Positions 7,911-16,315 of a stretch of DNA of 64,000 nucleotides are shown here, one piece after another. Made by a program: the position numbers and the translations under genes. How positions within the stretch are numbered: the first letter of the stretch is position 1; the number at the start of each line of letters is the position of its first letter. The stretch is taken from the NCBI RefSeq assembly GCF_031732815.1, contig NZ_JAVMKF010000304.1, forward strand, positions 6,103 to 70,102, in the 5' to 3' direction. The DNA comes from Accumulibacter sp031732815 (lineage in GTDB: Bacteria > Pseudomonadota > Gammaproteobacteria > Burkholderiales > Rhodocyclaceae). Under the pieces are notes generated by a model that saw only the letters and a list, made by a program, of their open reading frames with translations, did not search any database and was not told the DNA's origin.

Positions 7911-9300
7911 TCGGCTGCTCGCCCGGCTGGGAACCTACAAGCCAGCGCCGTGGCGAGGGCGCTACAGCCTGTCGCGGCTGTTCTTCAACTTCTACCTGCT
8001 GGTCATGGGTTCCTTTGTGGCGATCGCGGTTTTTGCCGATTTCGTCATTTCGGCGGCGATCAAGGGAGTGACCGACGATTACACCAGCCGCTTCATGCGT
8101 GGGACGATCGTGCTCATCGAAGACGAGTTGTTCCGCAAACCACGTTCCGAATGGCCAAAGACCATCGAGGCGCTCGACCGCAAGTTCGCCTACAAGCTCG
8201 AAATCGTCGATCGCTGGACGCTGCAGCTTCCGCCAAGAGAGGCCGAAAAGCTCGACGGCGGCGAACTGGCGATCGGCGCGCAAGGCGATGTCGTCTACCA
8301 CCGACTGAAGCAGACGCCGCAAATCCTGGTCGTCGGCCCGATCTCGCCCGAGCGCAATCCGGAGTATCAGCGCGGTCTGCCGCTCGATCTGCGCATCAGC
8401 CTGTTGACCTGGAGCCTGATCGGTGTCTGCCTGGCGATCGTCGTCTGGTTCTGGGTCTACCCGGTCTGGCGCGACCTGGAAGCCATGCGCCAGACCGCGC
8501 GCGCGCTTGGCGAGGGTCTCTTCGAAGCGCGCGCCCCGGGCATGCGCAGCAGCGCCTTCGGGCCGCTCGCCGAGACGCTCAACGGCATGGCTGAGCGAAT
8601 CCAACTGCTGATTGCAACGCAGAAAGAACTGTCGAGCGCCATCTCGCACGAGTTGCGAACGCCCATCGCGCGCATGCGCTTCGCCCTCGAAATGCTCAGC
8701 GAAACCGACGAGGCGAGCGAGCGCGAACGCTTGCGCAAGGCAATGGAGGACGATCTCGGCGAACTCGACGGGCTGATCGACGCCAGTCTGACCTACGCCC
8801 GCTTCGAACGTGAACAGCCTGAACTGCAGCTCAGCTCGGTCGACATCGCCGTCTGGCTCGCCGAGCAGATCGAAGCGGTTCGCCTGCTCAGCCGCGAACT
8901 CGACCTCCGGCTCGACACATCGGCCTTGCCACCCGGCCAGCGCGTCGAAGTCGATTGCCGCAGCCTGCCGTATGCCGTCGCCAACCTGCTGCGCAACGCG
9001 ATCAAGTACGCGCGTTCGCGGATCGACGTCAGCGCTGAAATCAACGATGGCTCGATCAGCGTGCACGTCGACGACGACGGCATCGGCATTCCCCGCGACG
9101 AGCGCGAGCGCGTCTTTCTCGCCTTCACCCGGCTCGACCGCTCACGCGATCGGACGACTGGCGGTCACGGTCTGGGTCTGGCGATCGCCCGCCTGGTGCT
9201 TGAACACCACGGCGGAACGGCCACCGCCGGCGAGTCGCCAAGCGGCGGCGCGCGCCTGACGCTGACCTGGCCGCTGTCACAGAACGTCACCGAAAGCTGA
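7897..9300 (+). CDS. Sensor histidine kinase (RstB-like)
   Basis: 467 residues from ATG 7897, inside the end of the response-regulator gene. Two transmembrane helices (about 28-50 and 165-187) flank a periplasmic sensor of about 115 residues. A HAMP-like region follows, then HisKA with His251 in SAISHELRTPIARM. The HATPase_c domain shows N (NLLRNAIKY), G1 (DDDGIGIP) and G2 (GGHGLGLAIARL) boxes. It should phosphorylate the overlapping RstA-like regulator. The signal is unknown. Confidence 0.9.
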   Translation: MIGSNRLLARLGTYKPAPWRGRYSLSRLFFNFYLLVMGSFVAIAVFADFVISAAIKGVTDDYTSRFMRGTIVLIEDELFRKPRSEWPKTIEALDRKFAYKLEIVDRWTLQLPPREAEKLDGGELAIGAQGDVVYHRLKQTPQILVVGPISPERNPEYQRGLPLDLRISLLTWSLIGVCLAIVVWFWVYPVWRDLEAMRQTARALGEGLFEARAPGMRSSAFGPLAETLNGMAERIQLLIATQKELSSAISHELRTPIARMRFALEMLSETDEASERERLRKAMEDDLGELDGLIDASLTYARFEREQPELQLSSVDIAVWLAEQIEAVRLLSRELDLRLDTSALPPGQRVEVDCRSLPYAVANLLRNAIKYARSRIDVSAEINDGSISVHVDDDGIGIPRDERERVFLAFTRLDRSRDRTTGGHGLGLAIARLVLEHHGGTATAGESPSGGARLTLTWPLSQNVTES

Positions 9301-9377
9301 CGTAATCGCGCAAGACGCCGCCGCGCCTCGTTCCTATCATCGTGCTCTGTTCACACCACGAGTGAGGAGACGAGACA

Positions 9378-9536
9378 ATGAGCGAATTCAGAGCGAACTG
9401 CGAACAGTTTCTGGCCACCACGCGAGAGCATTTCTTTGCTGGCCATCCCTCGACCGCTTTCCGGAATGATGCCGACGGCGACCCGGCGCCAACCGCGAGC
9501 GGTGAGACGCATCACCGGACCCACACCGGAAAATGA
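9378..9536 (+). CDS. Small hypothetical protein, 52 residues
   Basis: ATG 9378 follows a good ribosome site (GAGGAG, 9364-9369). The product is hydrophilic, His- and Thr-rich at the C-terminus, with no known motif. Its stop overlaps the next start as ATGA, which supports that both are translated. The pair is closed by a strong terminator at 9807-9832, so it looks like an independent short transcription unit. Function unknown. Confidence 0.5.
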   Translation: MSEFRANCEQFLATTREHFFAGHPSTAFRNDADGDPAPTASGETHHRTHTGK

Positions 9537-9730
9537 ATACGGTGGCACAGCCCCAAGTTCCGTTCCCGCTTGCCGAGGGCCTCGGCATCTTCTTCGGGAT
9601 CGCAGCCTGGGATGTGCTCAGCGTCGGCACGGTCGATCTGCTGACCGCCGGGCTGCTTTCCGCCGGCGCCGCCGGCGTCTGGTACGGCGCCCGTTGCTGG
9701 CTCGCGCATCGCCGCCGCAAGCGGCTCTGA
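9533..9730 (+). CDS. Small membrane protein, 65 residues
   Basis: It starts in an ATGA overlap with the preceding 52-residue gene. One or two hydrophobic segments (FPLAEGLGIFFGIAAWDVLS and TAGLLSAGAAGVWYGARCWL) are followed by a basic tail HRRRKRL, predicting an inner-membrane protein with the C-terminus in the cytosol. No family recognised. A terminator follows 76 nt downstream. Confidence 0.55.
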   Translation: MNTVAQPQVPFPLAEGLGIFFGIAAWDVLSVGTVDLLTAGLLSAGAAGVWYGARCWLAHRRRKRL

Positions 9731-9806
9731 CCGCTGGCCGGAGCAACGAATCCGGGCAACGACCACTTTCCCTCCCTGATGCCCACCACCCCGGGTGGGC
9801 CTTCCG

Positions 9807-9832
9807 CCGCGCTCCCCCAGCGCGGTTTTTTT
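9807..9832 (+). terminator. Rho-independent terminator
   Basis: Stem CCGCGCT (9807-9813) pairs with AGCGCGG (9819-9825) across a C5 loop and is followed by seven T. It ends the small two-gene unit 9378-9730. Confidence 0.85.
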
Positions 9833-9928
9833 GCCCGGTGGCGGGCGGGCATCTATCCGCGCCGCGGCCACGCTGCGCCGCCTCCCTGATGCGTCTTTTG
9901 CGCTGCCTGGGCGGCTACGCACCGCCGC

Positions 9929-11227
9929 TCAGGCGGCTGGCGCGTCGCCGACGATGCGGACTTCGTGCTGCGGGAACGGAATCTCGACGCCGTGCGTGCG
10001 GAAGGCGCGCCAGATCGCCAGATTGACCGCCGAGCGGACACCGCCGGTACCCTCTTCGGGATCGTCGATCCAGAAGCCAAGATCGAGATTGATCCCGCTG
10101 TCGGCAAAGGCGGTCAGCAGCGCCTGCGGCGGCGGATCGGCGAGGACGCGTGCTTGCTCGCGCGCGGCCTCGACCATCAGCCGCATCGCTGCTTCAAGGT
10201 CGGTGCCGTAGGCGACCTGCAGCGAAACGACCAGGCGCACGCGCGGATCGGCGAACGATTCGTTGCGCACGATGTTCGACACCAGATATTCGTTCGGAAT
10301 GATCACCGCCGTCCCGGTGAGCGTACGCACGACCGTATAACGCGCGGTGATCTCGTTCACCACGCCGGAAGTCGCCGCGTCGATGGCGACGACGTTGCCC
10401 AGGCGAATCGAGCGATCGAGCAGAATGATGAAGCCGCTGACGTAGTTGCTGGCAATCCGCTGCAGGCCAAGACCGAGACCGACGCCGAGTGCACCCCCGA
10501 AAACCGACAGCGTCGTGATGTCGATGCCGACCAGCGAGAGGCTGAGCAGGAGAGCGATCACCGAGAGCACCGCCTTGACCAGCCGCCCGAGGACGACGCG
10601 CAGGCTGGAATCGAGCCCCTCGCTGGCGAGCAGGCGACGCTCGACGACGCCGGACAGCCAGAGCGCGACGAGCACGGTGACGATGACCGTGACAATGCCG
10701 TTGAGCAAGGTCCACAGGTCGAGCTTCTGCTTGCCGATGTGCAGGCTGACCTGTTCGAGCAATTCGATCAGCGGCTCGGCCAGACCGCTCAGGTAGAGCG
10801 CCAGGCAGAGCCAGATGCCGGTTGCGACGAAGCGCTCGGAAGTCGCCAGCCAGCCGCTCGGCGAAAATGCGTGGCGCAGAACGTAGATCGCCGCGCGCAC
10901 CAGTGCCATCGACAGGAGCAGCGGCAGCGCCACATCGAGCAGGCTGACCGAGCCCAGATGCCAGAACTTGAACAGCTTGCGGGCAACCATGATGAAAGCG
11001 AAGCCGAGCAGCGGAAAGGCGACGCGTTTCAGGCTGCCGGCACCGAAGGTACGCAGCGCGCCGTGCTCGGCGCTGGTCTGGGCAAAATCCGCCCGCCGGC
11101 CGTAACGCGAAAGGCCCCAGGCGAGCAGCAGGCTGATCCCGAGTGCGATGATCTGGCGAATGAAGTTCGGGTCGCTGACGTCGTGCCAGAGCTCGATAAG
11201 CAAGGCAAAAGTCTGTTTTTCGTTCAT
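9929..11227 (-). CDS. MscS-family mechanosensitive ion channel
   Basis: 432 residues from ATG 11227, which overlaps the stop of the rsmB-like gene as ATGA. Several N-terminal transmembrane helices precede the conserved MscS core: the pore-lining segment with GGALGVGLGLGLQRIASNYVSG, then the beta domain FIILLDRSIRLGNVVAID and an alpha/beta C-terminal domain (VVSLQVAYGTDLE to QHEVRIVGD). It opens under membrane tension to release solutes on osmotic downshift. It is the last gene of the dedA-purN-DUF3108-rsmB operon. Confidence 0.9.
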   Translation of the reverse strand: MNEKQTFALLIELWHDVSDPNFIRQIIALGISLLLAWGLSRYGRRADFAQTSAEHGALRTFGAGSLKRVAFPLLGFAFIMVARKLFKFWHLGSVSLLDVALPLLLSMALVRAAIYVLRHAFSPSGWLATSERFVATGIWLCLALYLSGLAEPLIELLEQVSLHIGKQKLDLWTLLNGIVTVIVTVLVALWLSGVVERRLLASEGLDSSLRVVLGRLVKAVLSVIALLLSLSLVGIDITTLSVFGGALGVGLGLGLQRIASNYVSGFIILLDRSIRLGNVVAIDAATSGVVNEITARYTVVRTLTGTAVIIPNEYLVSNIVRNESFADPRVRLVVSLQVAYGTDLEAAMRLMVEAAREQARVLADPPPQALLTAFADSGINLDLGFWIDDPEEGTGGVRSAVNLAIWRAFRTHGVEIPFPQHEVRIVGDAPAA

Positions 11228-12483
11228 GTTCTCTCCATCGCCACAGCGTAGAAAGCGTCCGTCGCATGCACCTGCGGGAGCAGCCGCAAGCGCTCGCCGC
11301 AGCTTATGGCGATCTGCTGCGCGGCAAGAATCTCCTCTGCCGGGCGGACGACGAAGTCCGGATGCGCGCTCAGGAAGGCGTCGACCACCGCCTCGTTCTC
11401 GGCCGCGAGCAGGCTGCACGTCGCGTAAACCAGCCGCCCGCCGGGTTTGACCAGCGTCGCCGCAGCGCGCAGGATCGCCGCCTGCTTGATGCTCAATTCG
11501 TCTACGCTGGCCGGCGTCTGCCGCCACTTCAGATCGGGATTGCGGCGCAGCGTGCCCAAGCCTGAGCACGGCGCGTCGACCAGGACGCGGTCAAGCTTGC
11601 CGGCCAGCCGTTTGACCTTCAGGTCGCGCTCGGACTCGATGCGCAACGGATGTACGTTCGACAGACCTGAGCGTGCCAGGCGCGGCTTCAGGCGCGCCAG
11701 CCGGTGCTCGGCAACGTCGAACGCATACAGGCGGCCTTGCGAGCGCATCAGAGCGCCGAGCAGCAAGGTCTTGCCGCCGGCCCCGGCGCAGAAGTCGGCG
11801 ACCATTTCGCCGCGCTTCGGCTGGAGCAGAAAACCGAGCAACTGACTGCCTTCGTCCTGGACTTCGAGGCTGCCGTCGATGAACTGCGGATGCGCGGCGA
11901 GCGCCGGCTTTTCCGCCAGGCGAACGGCGAGTGGCGACCAGCGTCCGGCGGCCGCGGCAATCCCGTCGGCGTGCAGGCGAGCGAGCACCGCCGGCCGGTC
12001 GGTCTTCAGCGGATTGACGCGCAGGTCGAGCGGCGCCGGTCGATTGAGCGCCGCCGCCAGCGCAGCCAAGTCGTCGGCGGAAAATTGTCCAGCAAGTTGC
12101 TCGTACAACCAGTCAGGCAGATCGAGGCGAACCGCCGGCGGCAGGTCTTCCACGCGCAGCGCCTTGGCCTGCGCCAGCCAGCGGCTTTCGCTGGCGTTGA
12201 GAAGCGGCGCCAACTGGCGCAGGTTCAGCCCCTGCCGGCAGGCCAGCGCGGCGAGCAGCAGACGGCGCGAGCTGAGGTCGCCGGCACAGCGCGCGGTGAG
12301 CGAACGGCGATGGCGGAGAACGGCGAAGACGTTCTCGGCGACGAACGCCCGATCGGCGTGACCGAGTTCGCGCTGGTGCCGGAAATACGTCGAAACGACC
12401 GCGTCGGCCGGCAGGTGGGTCTTCAGCAATTCGCCAAGCAGGCGTTCGGCGTGCGCGAGCAGAACGGGGTGAATGTTCGTCAT
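11224..12483 (-). CDS. rsmB: 16S rRNA (cytosine-C5)-methyltransferase, RsmB/Sun type
   Basis: 419 residues. The start overlaps the DUF3108 stop as TGATG and the end overlaps mscS as ATGA. An N-terminal NusB-like helical region (about 1-140) precedes the Rossmann methyltransferase with FCAGAGGKTLLLG (SAM-binding), motif IV VDAPCSGLGTLRRNPD and motif VI YATCSLLAAEN. Both cysteines of the RNA m5C mechanism are present. RsmB methylates C967 of 16S rRNA in E. coli. The paralogue RsmF is longer, so rsmB is the better name. Confidence 0.85.
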   Translation of the reverse strand: MTNIHPVLLAHAERLLGELLKTHLPADAVVSTYFRHQRELGHADRAFVAENVFAVLRHRRSLTARCAGDLSSRRLLLAALACRQGLNLRQLAPLLNASESRWLAQAKALRVEDLPPAVRLDLPDWLYEQLAGQFSADDLAALAAALNRPAPLDLRVNPLKTDRPAVLARLHADGIAAAAGRWSPLAVRLAEKPALAAHPQFIDGSLEVQDEGSQLLGFLLQPKRGEMVADFCAGAGGKTLLLGALMRSQGRLYAFDVAEHRLARLKPRLARSGLSNVHPLRIESERDLKVKRLAGKLDRVLVDAPCSGLGTLRRNPDLKWRQTPASVDELSIKQAAILRAAATLVKPGGRLVYATCSLLAAENEAVVDAFLSAHPDFVVRPAEEILAAQQIAISCGERLRLLPQVHATDAFYAVAMERT

Positions 12484-13631
12484 CAGGGTTCCCGGGTGAA
12501 ATCGATGTGGGTCGCCGACTGCACGAAGACGTCACCCTTGCGATCGACGTGGCGAATCTTCACCGGCAGCAGCGCCTGCTCGTAAGCCAGCCAAAGCTCG
12601 GTCGTCGCCGTGCCGGCAAGGCGCAGGTGCAGGCAGCGGAAACTGCCCGCCGGTGTCTCGATCGTCTCCTCGCCCATCACCTCGATCCGATAGCCGGCCA
12701 GCTTGCGGCCAGTAGCGACGTTCACGGCGACGCCGGAATGCTCGGGCAGCAGCGCCAGTTGAAAGTTCAGCGACAGGATGTCCTGCGTCCCGCCGCGCAG
12801 CGCCAGCGGCGGCCGCTCGCCCATGCGCACCTGGCGCGCCGGCCAGTCGAAATCGATCTCCTCGGCGCGCTCGCGTCCGCTGCGGCGGACGACGAAGTGC
12901 TCCGGAACGAGGCCGCCGGAACCGACCCGGCCGCGACTCTCGGCCTCGACGCGCACGCGTTTGAACAGGGCGACCAGCCCGCTCGTCTCGCTCAGCGCGC
13001 TGATCCGGTAACGGTCGGCGCGCACCTCCCACTCCTGCCGCGCGAAACCGATCGGGAAACTGCGGTCGCCACGCTCGACGCGGTAGCGAATCGAGCCGCG
13101 TGCCGGCAGACGCGCGGTGACGACGACCGGCGGTGTCGCCTCGCCAGCGGCCGGATCATCGCCGCCCACCTCGGGTGCGCCGGCCGCGCCGGGTATGCCG
13201 GGAACGCTGCCCATCCCGGGTGCGCCCGCCACATCGCCCACTTCGTCCGGCGCAGCGGGCTGCTCTGCCGCCCGTTCCGGCTGATCGTCCGCCGCCGGCG
13301 CATCGCCAAGCTCCTCGGCCGGCGCCGGTTCGTCCGGCGCGACCTCTGGTGGTGCGCTCGCGGGCGGCGAGGCGACGATTGCCGAGTCACGTAGCGGCGA
13401 CGGACGCGCCGCACGCGGCCGCGCCGGCGGCGGCCGCGGCGCCGCGCGCCTTACCGGCGGCGGGTTGCTGAGCTGCGCCGGCGCTGCACCGCCCGTCTGC
13501 GGCGACGGACGCAACTCGGCGAGCAACGGAGGTGGATCGCCCGCGCGCGGCAAGCTCATCTGCGTCGCGAAGAGCGCCAGCGCATGCAGCACGAGCGAGA
13601 CGAGCAGAGCAACGAGCAAACCACGCGGCAT
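12483..13631 (-). CDS. DUF3108 domain protein, membrane-anchored
   Basis: 382 residues. An N-terminal hydrophobic helix (about 4-22) anchors the protein. A long Pro/Ala-rich low-complexity region follows to about residue 175, then a DUF3108 beta domain (IRYRVERGDRSFPIGFARQEWEV through GETIETPAGSFRCLHLR to WLAYEQALLPVKIRHVDRKGD). DUF3108 proteins are periplasmic or outer-membrane proteins of unknown role, related in fold to lipoprotein carriers. The gene lies between purN and rsmB, a common betaproteobacterial order. Confidence 0.8.
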   Translation of the reverse strand: MPRGLLVALLVSLVLHALALFATQMSLPRAGDPPPLLAELRPSPQTGGAAPAQLSNPPPVRRAAPRPPPARPRAARPSPLRDSAIVASPPASAPPEVAPDEPAPAEELGDAPAADDQPERAAEQPAAPDEVGDVAGAPGMGSVPGIPGAAGAPEVGGDDPAAGEATPPVVVTARLPARGSIRYRVERGDRSFPIGFARQEWEVRADRYRISALSETSGLVALFKRVRVEAESRGRVGSGGLVPEHFVVRRSGRERAEEIDFDWPARQVRMGERPPLALRGGTQDILSLNFQLALLPEHSGVAVNVATGRKLAGYRIEVMGEETIETPAGSFRCLHLRLAGTATTELWLAYEQALLPVKIRHVDRKGDVFVQSATHIDFTREP

Positions 13632-13642
13632 CGGCCCGCCGG

Positions 13643-14296
13643 TCAGCCGGCCGCGCTCGCCGGAACGATCAGCCAGGGATGCGCGGCCTGTTCGACGGCA
13701 CAGACGACGCGCCCCTGGCGCAACTGCAGACGACCTTCGGCGAACCAGCGCACGGCGAGCGGGTAGATCCGGTGCTCCTGCGCGAGAACGCGCGCGGCCA
13801 GCGTCTCCTCATCGTCGCTGTCGAGAACCGGAACGGCTGCCTGGACGACGATCGGCCCATGGTCGAGGTCGGCGGTGACGAAATGCACGCTGCAGCCGTG
13901 AATCCGCACGCCCTCGGCGAGCGCCCGCCGGTGCGTGTGCAGACCGGGGAAGGCCGGCAACAGCGACGGATGAATGTTGAGCAGACGACCGGCGTAGCGT
14001 TGCACGAAAGCCTCGCCGAGGATGCGCATGAAGCCGGCGAGAACGACCAGATCCGGCGCGCAAGCGTCGATCGCCTCGGCCAGCGCGGCGTCGAACTCTG
14101 CGCGCCCGGCGAAAGCGCGATGATCGACGACGCAGGTCGGCACGCCGGCGGCGGCGGCCGTCGCCAAACCGGCCGCATCCGGCCGATTCGCCACGACGCC
14201 GGCGATGCGTACCGGCAGGTCGCCGCGCCCGACGGCGTCCAGCAGCGCAGCCATGTTGCTGCCCCGCCCGGAAATCAGGATGACGAGCGAAATCAT
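13643..14296 (-). CDS. purN: Phosphoribosylglycinamide formyltransferase
   Basis: 217 residues from ATG 14296, in an ATGA overlap with the dedA stop. Motifs: SGRGSNM near the N-terminus, catalytic Asn/His in LLNIHPSLLPAFPGLHTH, and catalytic Asp in TADLDHGPI. It transfers the formyl group from 10-formyltetrahydrofolate to GAR in purine synthesis. Length and motifs are standard. Confidence 0.95.
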   Translation of the reverse strand: MISLVILISGRGSNMAALLDAVGRGDLPVRIAGVVANRPDAAGLATAAAAGVPTCVVDHRAFAGRAEFDAALAEAIDACAPDLVVLAGFMRILGEAFVQRYAGRLLNIHPSLLPAFPGLHTHRRALAEGVRIHGCSVHFVTADLDHGPIVVQAAVPVLDSDDEETLAARVLAQEHRIYPLAVRWFAEGRLQLRQGRVVCAVEQAAHPWLIVPASAAG

Positions 14297-14940
14297 GCTT
14301 GTCCTCCCGCCTGCCGATGCTGCCACCAGCCGTAGACGACCGGCAGCAGCGAAATGACGATGATCGCCACGATGACCAGCGTCAGATTCTGCTGAATCCA
14401 CGGCAGATTGCCGAACCAGTAGCCGGCCAGCGTCAGCGAGCCGACCCAGGCCAGCGCGCCGATCAGGTTGAAGAACGTGAAGCGCGCGTAGCCCATCGCG
14501 CCGATCCCGGCGACGAAGGGCGCGAAAGTCCTGAAGAGCGGCAGGAAACGCGAAATGACCAGCGTCTTGCCGCCGTGCTTCTCGTAGAAAGCGTGCGTCT
14601 TGTCGAGCGCCGCCTTGTTGAAGAAGCGCGACTGCTCCCAATGAAAGACCTTCGGTCCGAGAAAGCGACCGATCTGGTAATTGACCATGTTGCCGAGGAT
14701 CGCCGCCGCGCTGAGTACCGCGAGCAGGATGCCGATGTCCATTCCGCCGAGCGCCGCCAGCGCGCCGGCGACGAAAATCAGCGAGTCGCCGGGCAGAAAA
14801 GGCGTCACGACAAAACCCGTCTCGCTGAAGATGATCGCGAAGAGAATGGCGTAAATCCATTGCCCGTACTGCTGGACAAGCAAAGCCAAGTGCTTGTCGA
14901 GATGCAGGACGATGTCGATGAAGCTGAGCAGGTAATCCAT
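14293..14940 (-). CDS. DedA-family membrane protein
   Basis: 215 residues with about five hydrophobic segments. Family motifs: FSETGFVVTPFLPGDSLIF (conserved Glu and PGD) and SRFLPLFRTFAPFVAG (conserved Arg). DedA proteins of the VTT family act in polyprenyl-phosphate or phospholipid flipping and in envelope stress tolerance. First gene of the five-gene minus-strand operon, coupled to purN. Confidence 0.9.
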   Translation of the reverse strand: MDYLLSFIDIVLHLDKHLALLVQQYGQWIYAILFAIIFSETGFVVTPFLPGDSLIFVAGALAALGGMDIGILLAVLSAAAILGNMVNYQIGRFLGPKVFHWEQSRFFNKAALDKTHAFYEKHGGKTLVISRFLPLFRTFAPFVAGIGAMGYARFTFFNLIGALAWVGSLTLAGYWFGNLPWIQQNLTLVIVAIIVISLLPVVYGWWQHRQAGGQA

Positions 14941-15147
14941 GAACGGCCGGGAACGGAAGGAAGGAGGGAAGGAAGGTAGGTAGGAAGGGATGAAGCCGGA
15001 ACGGCGGCAAGCGCCGGCGCGCAGGCGGGATTCTACCGGAAGCCGGCCCGCTCTGCCCGGCGGCGGCCGCCGACCAGCGAGCGCCGCTGCCGGGCGCCCG
15101 GCCGGCAGACAATCTCCCTCCCGCCGACACGCCCGGCGAGAGATATA
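14941..15147. other. Intergenic leader of dedA with GGAAGG-rich tract
   Basis: No gene is seen. 14950-14990 is a purine-only stretch made of GGAA/GGTA 4-mers on the plus strand, that is CCTT repeats on the transcribed leader strand of dedA. The remainder is very GC-rich and runs into the left end of the IS630 element. Confidence 0.5.
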
Positions 15148-15177
15148 CCGGAATAGGTCACAAAGGACTTAAAATAG

Positions 15178-15753
15178 TTGGTGCAAGAGGATGTAGAATT
15201 GGACTATTGCGTTCTACATGGAGCTGCTGCAATGCTGAGACTGACGTTTACCCAGGCGGAGGCCGAAGCCTTAGAAGACGAACGCTTTCAGCATCCGCAT
15301 CCACACGTGCGACGCAAGATGGAAGCGCTGTGGCTGAAAAGCCAGGGGCTTGCGCACCAAGACATTGCGCGGCTCGCGGGGGTGAGCGGCAAGACTCTTC
15401 GCACCTACCTCCGGCAGTATGTGGAGGGCGGCGTTGCAGGACTGAGGGAAACACATTTTCGTCGGCCGCAGAGCGAACTGGTGGCGCATCAGGAGACGAT
15501 AACGGCTTACCTTTTGGCCCATCCGCCAGCTTCGATCAATGAAGCAGTGGATGCGATCAGAACGCTTACGGGTTTGAGCCGCTCGCCGACTCAGGTGCGG
15601 CTTTTCTTGAGAGAGAAGTGCGGGATGAAACGGCTGAAGACCGGCACGCTGCCGGCCAAGGCGGATCCAGATGTCCAGGAAGCGTTTAAAAAAAAGAACT
15701 TGAACCGCGTTTGGCGGAAGCCGAAGCGGGCCAACGTGCCGTGTTCTTCGTAG
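15178..15753 (+). CDS. IS630 transposase, N-terminal part (orfA)
   Basis: 191 residues if read from 15178; ATG 15232 (MLRLTFTQAEAEALED) is the more typical start. A helix-turn-helix DNA-binding region (LAHQDIARLAGVSGKTLRTYLRQYVEGG) is followed by a second winged-helix segment (SRSPTQVRLFLREKCGMK). The frame carries A_AAA_AAG at 15690-15696, within an A8 run at 15688-15695. A -1 shift there continues directly into the catalytic ORF. Without the shift the product is a DNA-binding fragment. Confidence 0.85.
   Translation: MVQEDVELDYCVLHGAAAMLRLTFTQAEAEALEDERFQHPHPHVRRKMEALWLKSQGLAHQDIARLAGVSGKTLRTYLRQYVEGGVAGLRETHFRRPQSELVAHQETITAYLLAHPPASINEAVDAIRTLTGLSRSPTQVRLFLREKCGMKRLKTGTLPAKADPDVQEAFKKKNLNRVWRKPKRANVPCSS
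15688..15696 (+). promoter_or_regulatory. Programmed -1 frameshift site in the IS630 transposase
   Basis: In the upstream frame the codons are GCG TTT AAA AAA AAG. This contains the heptamer A_AAA_AAG in the correct phase for tandem slippage. The shift from the orfA to the orfB frame is exactly -1. The same heptamer is used by IS1 and IS3 elements. Confidence 0.75.
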
Positions 15754-16268
15754 ACGCCGCGCACTTTGTGTTGGGAGCCTTCATGTCCGTGGTATGGTGC
15801 GTTGCTCGGGTTTGGATCAAGGCACCCTCTGGCCGGCAGCGCTTCAACGTGTTGGGTGCCATCGATGCCGTCAGCAAAGAGGTCATCACCGTTGTCAATT
15901 CCGCTTACATCAATTCAATCAGCGTGTGCGCCTTGTTGGCAAAACTGGCTGCCTCGCGGCCCACGCTGCCCATTACGGTCGTACTGGACAACGCCCGCTA
16001 TCAACGTTGTGCGTTAGTGAAAACCTGCGCCGACCAACTCAACATTGAGTTGCTCTTTCTGCCGACCTACTCGCCGAACTTGAACCTCATCGAGCGTTTG
16101 TGGAAGTTCGTCAAACGGCAGTGCCTGTACGCCAAGTACTACCCCGACTTCCCTTCGTTCACCACCGCCATCGAACGCTGCTTGCAAGATACCCACACCA
16201 TCCACGCCAATGCGCTACAGTCCCTACTGACCCTGAACTTCCAAACCTTCCAGAAGATTCAATCGTGA
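15711..16268 (+). CDS. IS630 transposase, catalytic part (orfB), -1 frame
   Basis: The DDE domain is intact: first Asp in FFVDAAHFV, second Asp in VVLDNARYQ, Glu in NLIERLWKFVKRQ. Internal starts are possible, but the natural product is a fusion made by -1 frameshifting from the upstream ORF. After the shift the reading is ELEPRLAEAEAGQRAVFF, which matches the usual IS630 bridge between the two domains. Ends 10 nt before the right inverted repeat. Confidence 0.85.
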   Translation: MAEAEAGQRAVFFVDAAHFVLGAFMSVVWCVARVWIKAPSGRQRFNVLGAIDAVSKEVITVVNSAYINSISVCALLAKLAASRPTLPITVVLDNARYQRCALVKTCADQLNIELLFLPTYSPNLNLIERLWKFVKRQCLYAKYYPDFPSFTTAIERCLQDTHTIHANALQSLLTLNFQTFQKIQS

Positions 16269-16278
16269 CCTCCCAAGG

Positions 16279-16284
16279 TATAAT
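16279..16284 (+). promoter_or_regulatory. -10 box (TATAAT) at the IS630 right junction
   Basis: A perfect TATAAT starts with the target TA of the insertion and lies 32 nt before ATG 16316. The -35 position would fall inside the right end of the IS (about 16256-16261, GATTCA), a poor match. The IS may therefore have cut an older promoter between its -35 and -10 boxes. Confidence 0.4.
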
Positions 16285-16315
16285 CGCGCCTGCGCCCATC
16301 GTCCAGGGGAGAACG

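Larger units (their letters stand above)
15148..16278 (+). mobile_element. IS630-family insertion sequence, about 1.13 kb
   Basis: Ends deduced from imperfect inverted repeats. The left end reads CCGGAATAGGTCACAA from 15148. The reverse complement of the right end reads CCTTGGGAGGTCACGA from 16278. They share CC, then AGGTCAC. Both ends are flanked by TA (15146-15147 and 16279-16280), the target dinucleotide of IS630/Tc1 elements. TA is doubled on each side, so the exact boundary could be 2 bp further out. It encodes a transposase in two frames joined by a -1 slippery site. It lies 37 bp upstream of the nSTAND gene. Confidence 0.85.

Noticed and set aside
9301..9377. A promoter for the small ORF pair
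   Set aside because: TATCAT is present near 9333 but no -35 fits, so I could not support it.
13643..15130. A 495-residue open frame containing purN
   Set aside because: The N-terminal part is the dedA gene read out of frame. purN starts at ATG 14296.
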